From the NCBI GenBank assembly GCA_015272325.1, contig JACYLU010000013.1:1-55588 (forward strand): a DNA stretch of 55,588 nt, read 5' to 3'. This DNA comes from Synechococcales cyanobacterium C42_A2020_086. Its GTDB lineage: Bacteria; Cyanobacteriota; Cyanobacteriia; Elainellales; Elainellaceae. The notes under the pieces are model-generated. The model saw only the letters and a program-made list of their open reading frames with translations, was not told where the DNA came from and did not search any database. The translations under genes and the position numbers were made by a program. Below are positions 53,840-55,588 of this stretch, in pieces (the stretch's first letter is position 1; each line of letters starts with the position of its first letter).

Positions 53840-54466
53840 CTAGGGGGTTGGCAAAGGGTGACCTTGGGGTGTGACCATTTGCATCAAAATGCCCATGATC
53901 TCGTCCAGACGGTCGATGTAGTAATCATTGGCATCAATGCAGGCGGTTTTTTGATGAAGCTGCAAAAATTTCCACTGGTTGCCTGTGGTGACTGCACCGT
54001 AGATCGTTTCAATCCCATTGGCTTTTCGTCGATTAAAAATCTGGGCTGCCACCATTGCAGCAATGCACTGCGGCAAGCCTCCTTTGATGTTTTCATTTTT
54101 GGCCTCAAACAAGACGGCAACGGGCGCTTGAATAAAAAATTGCTGGTCTGACAGGCTAATCAGGTAATCACAAAAGCCCGTTAGCCCTTGGGAGGGGTCT
54201 ACATCAAACTGAGTGCCAGAAAAAAGACTGATGCGATCGCCCGTCATGCGTTTTAGCTCGACCAAGATAGGCGCAATGATCATTTCGGAGCGGGCTTTTT
54301 CGGTACTGATGGCGAGGGCTAGTTTTGCATTGTAGTCAAGATAATCCCGGAAAGCAGAGCTAAGCGTTGCGGGTTGCAGACGGCTTGCAAACAGGTCTGG
54401 GTGGCTCTGGATGGCAATCCCAAAGTCCTGGTTGAGTTGCTCAAGCGTAAAGTCGTTGTACGCCAT
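53840..54466 (-). CDS. PD-(D/E)xK-like protein of the Dnd island
   Basis: 208 residues from ATG 54466 (MAYNDFTLEQLNQDFGIAIQ); a longer upstream frame is antisense-like Pro/Ser-rich and overlaps the dndD stub. The pattern GLTGFCDYLISLSDQQFFIQ followed by PVAVLFEAKNENIKGGLPQC (D, then E-x-K) and the Gln-containing helix fits a PD-(D/E)xK nuclease-like fold. Similar cyanobacterial proteins are annotated as hypothetical or as restriction-subunit-like. It sits between the dndD stub and dndE in the same direction, possibly one transcript. Enzymatic activity is inference. Confidence 0.7.
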   Translation of the reverse strand: MAYNDFTLEQLNQDFGIAIQSHPDLFASRLQPATLSSAFRDYLDYNAKLALAISTEKARSEMIIAPILVELKRMTGDRISLFSGTQFDVDPSQGLTGFCDYLISLSDQQFFIQAPVAVLFEAKNENIKGGLPQCIAAMVAAQIFNRRKANGIETIYGAVTTGNQWKFLQLHQKTACIDANDYYIDRLDEIMGILMQMVTPQGHPLPTP

Positions 54467-54482
54467 GTGCCAATTCCCTCGC

Positions 54483-54890
54483 CTACCAGAAGTATTTTGA
54501 TTGTACTGTGGTCTGCTGGGTGGCAGGGTCGTAGTGCAGCAGGTATTCGCGGGCGATCGCCCCTTGCTGGCGGAGGGCGGTGGCTTCTTCCTGGCGAATT
54601 TCGGTGTCGGTGGAAAGCAGGATGACCTGGTGGCTGGCCTGGGGAAAGTAGCGCTCGACGAGGTTTTGGCGGTGCGCTGCATCGAGGCGACCGAGGGGTG
54701 TATCGATGGCGACGGGCAAGGGGCGACGGCTGGCCCGGGCCAGTCCCCAAAGGAGGGCGATCGCCAAAAGCTGCTTTTCTCCGGCGGAGAGGCGATGCTT
54801 GGGCAGCGGGTCTCCGGCTGCGTCGAAGAGTGCGAGCCGAAAGGTGTCGGCATTATCCTTGACCCAAAAACCGGCGAATAGCCACCGTAA
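54483..54890 (-). pseudogene. dndD: C-terminal stub of DndD ATPase
   Basis: An open frame of 135 codons without start reads FWVKDNADTFRLALFD, then HRLSAGEKQLLAIALLWGLA (ABC signature-like SAGEKQ), RPLPVAIDTPLGRLDAAHRQ (Walker B/D-loop), YFPQASHQVILLSTDTEI and the natural end VQSKYFW. These are the last motifs of the SMC-like DndD ATPase, normally about 650 residues. All upstream sequence, including Walker A and the coiled coils, is gone; an unrelated small gene ends 38 bp inside the frame. Clearly non-functional as ATPase. Confidence 0.85.
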
Positions 54891-55101
54891 TCACTTCTTT
54901 AGAGTTTTGAAGCGCAATTAGGCGGCTCCACTCGCTCCCCCGCACATATTTGAGTTGGTGCAGGTCGTTGATGGCGCGTTTGACGGCGCGGCGGGAGCCT
55001 GTGAGGGTGATTCTGACAGGTTCGTCGTCGGCTGAGTGGTCGGTCGATCCCGCAGGTGGCTGATGGGGAGGGTTGGAAGCATTGCTGTCAATAAAGCTCA
55101 T
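54853..55101 (-). CDS. Small conserved-type protein (82 aa) under divergent XRE control
   Basis: ATG 55101. A disordered N-terminus (NPPHQPPAGSTDHSADDEPV) leads to RITLTGSRRAVKRAINDLHQ, then GSEWSRLIALQNSKEVITVA, ending IRRFLGQG. I recall similar short cyanobacterial proteins (RI-x-LTGSR ... EWS) without known function, probably a small alpha/beta domain. Its 3' end overlaps the dndD stub, so it may have been joined to it by the deletion. The promoter region carries both palindromic operators next to the XRE gene. Confidence 0.6.
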   Translation of the reverse strand: MSFIDSNASNPPHQPPAGSTDHSADDEPVRITLTGSRRAVKRAINDLHQLKYVRGSEWSRLIALQNSKEVITVAIRRFLGQG

Positions 55102-55131
55102 ACGCTGACCTTAGGATAACGATTGGTTGAT

Positions 55132-55194
55132 TGTAGTCCAAATGAACTACAAGCCCTTGAACAGTATATCTTTCTGTAGTCCATTTGGACTCAG
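55132..55194. promoter_or_regulatory. Two palindromic operator-like sites in a divergent promoter
   Basis: Site 1 (55132-55151) is TGTAGTCCAAATGAACTACA, a near-perfect 20-bp palindrome. Site 2 (55175-55194) is TGTAGTCCATTTGGACTCAG, sharing the same left arm with a perfect GTCCA-TT-TGGAC core. Centres are 43 bp apart, about four helical turns. They lie between the 82-aa gene and the XRE gene, as expected for an autoregulated repressor. Confidence 0.75.
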
Positions 55195-55233
55195 ATTCTT
55201 TACGAGTTCCTCATCCTTTGACAGGATGAGGGC

Positions 55234-55470
55234 ATGGGAAAAGCGGGAAATGCTCTAAAAATGGCTCTTGAAACCTATGGCATTAGCCAGACCCAACTGG
55301 CTAAGACACTAGGTATTGGCCGCTCAAACGTGTATCGGTGGGTCAATGGCGTAAGAGATCCCAATTCGGAAACGTTGGTCTTAATTGTTAAAGCTCTCTC
55401 CGATCTGAATCCAGAGGCGGCTTCTTTGTTCAAGAGACTCTACATGGACGAGTCGCCACTACAAGACTAG
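55234..55470 (+). CDS. XRE-family helix-turn-helix regulator
   Basis: 78 residues consisting almost only of a Cro/C1-type domain: ALETYGISQTQLAKTLGIGR then SNVYRWVNGVRDPNSETLVL (helix 2-turn-recognition helix), then LIVKALSDLNPEAASLFKRL. ATG 55234 follows GGATGAGGG. Probably represses itself and the divergent small gene through the two palindromes. A paralogue begins 30 bp downstream. Confidence 0.88.
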   Translation: MGKAGNALKMALETYGISQTQLAKTLGIGRSNVYRWVNGVRDPNSETLVLIVKALSDLNPEAASLFKRLYMDESPLQD

Positions 55471-55500
55471 GGTTATTGATGGACAAGCCCCAAAAACACT

Positions 55501-55588
55501 ATGGGCGCATGGGGAAAAGCTGGACAAGCACTCAAGCAGGTGCTAGAAACTTACAACATTAGCCAATACAGCCTGTCGGTTGAAATGA
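55501..55588 (+). CDS. Second XRE-type regulator, N-terminal part (runs off window)
   Basis: ATG 55501 reads MGAWGKAGQALKQVLETYNI then SQYSLSVEM at the window end, parallel to MGKAGNALKMALETYGISQT of the preceding gene. It is a tandem paralogue of the 78-aa regulator; only 29 residues are visible. Confidence 0.7.
   Translation, partial: MGAWGKAGQALKQVLETYNISQYSLSVEM

Noticed and set aside
53840-54466. 208-aa gene as a canonical Dnd restriction component (DndF/G/H)
   Set aside because: Too short and without helicase or ATPase motifs of those proteins; only a PD-(D/E)xK-like pattern is visible.
54467-54853. N-terminal extension of the 208-aa nuclease-like gene up to 54853
   Set aside because: The extension is Ser/Pro/Arg-rich, in another frame over the conserved dndD stub; a good ATG with family-like start exists at 54466.

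Overview
The window is cyanobacterial chromosome. psbZ next to ribH, a Psb32-type TPM protein, the adjacent DUF3038/DUF4335 pair, an AarF/ABC1 kinase, glycolate dehydrogenase GlcD and many HIP1-like GCGATCGC octamers all point that way. A Leptolyngbya-like filamentous lineage is a guess only.

Layout. 1-5.5 kb is an accessory patch: a partial MNT nucleotidyltransferase, scars of two small genes, an ISKra4-family insertion sequence whose transposase needs a -1 frameshift, a DUF29 gene, and a PLD/helicase gene with lesions in its ATPase motifs. 5.8-22.3 kb is mostly core: a PfpI/DJ-1 protein, two divergent signalling proteins (REC-PAS-GGDEF-EAL and GAF-histidine kinase-REC), a 1478-residue secreted multi-phosphoesterase, CorC-like and CapA-like proteins, tRNA-Gly(GCC), ribH, psbZ and DUF389. 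22.3-29.9 kb holds a coxBAC terminal oxidase operon followed on the same strand by a small hypothetical, an ArsC/Spx-like 'nitrogenase-associated' protein and another small protein; opposite lie a hexapeptide acetyltransferase, and then a thioredoxin. coxB has a 200-nt leader built of nested inverted repeats with an apparent alternative pairing. 30-36 kb holds a TPR membrane protein, a fibro-slime protein, two small proteins that share its C-terminal Cys-containing module, and an AAA ATPase. 36.2-37.7 kb is a compact three-gene cassette (coiled coil, unknown, HNH nuclease). 37.8-49.8 kb is again mostly core (SLH protein, RecD2, GlcD, DUF4335, DUF3038, Psb32, an RPI-repeat protein, AarF).

49.9-55.6 kb is a second accessory island: an IS3-like scrap, a decayed second copy of the same ISKra4 element, a broken DndC-like gene, an antitoxin/PIN pair with a decayed toxin tail, dndE, a PD-(D/E)xK-like gene, the C-terminal stub of dndD, a small gene, and two tandem XRE regulators next to two copies of a palindromic operator.

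Across the whole window, short perfect tandem duplications (11-17 bp, each locus with its own unit) occur far more often than chance predicts. They lie mainly in noncoding DNA and decaying genes, occasionally in coding sequence. This, the coxB leader, the shared Cys module and the rearranged Dnd island are the observations I consider most worth following up. All functional calls come from reading motifs; no database search was run.
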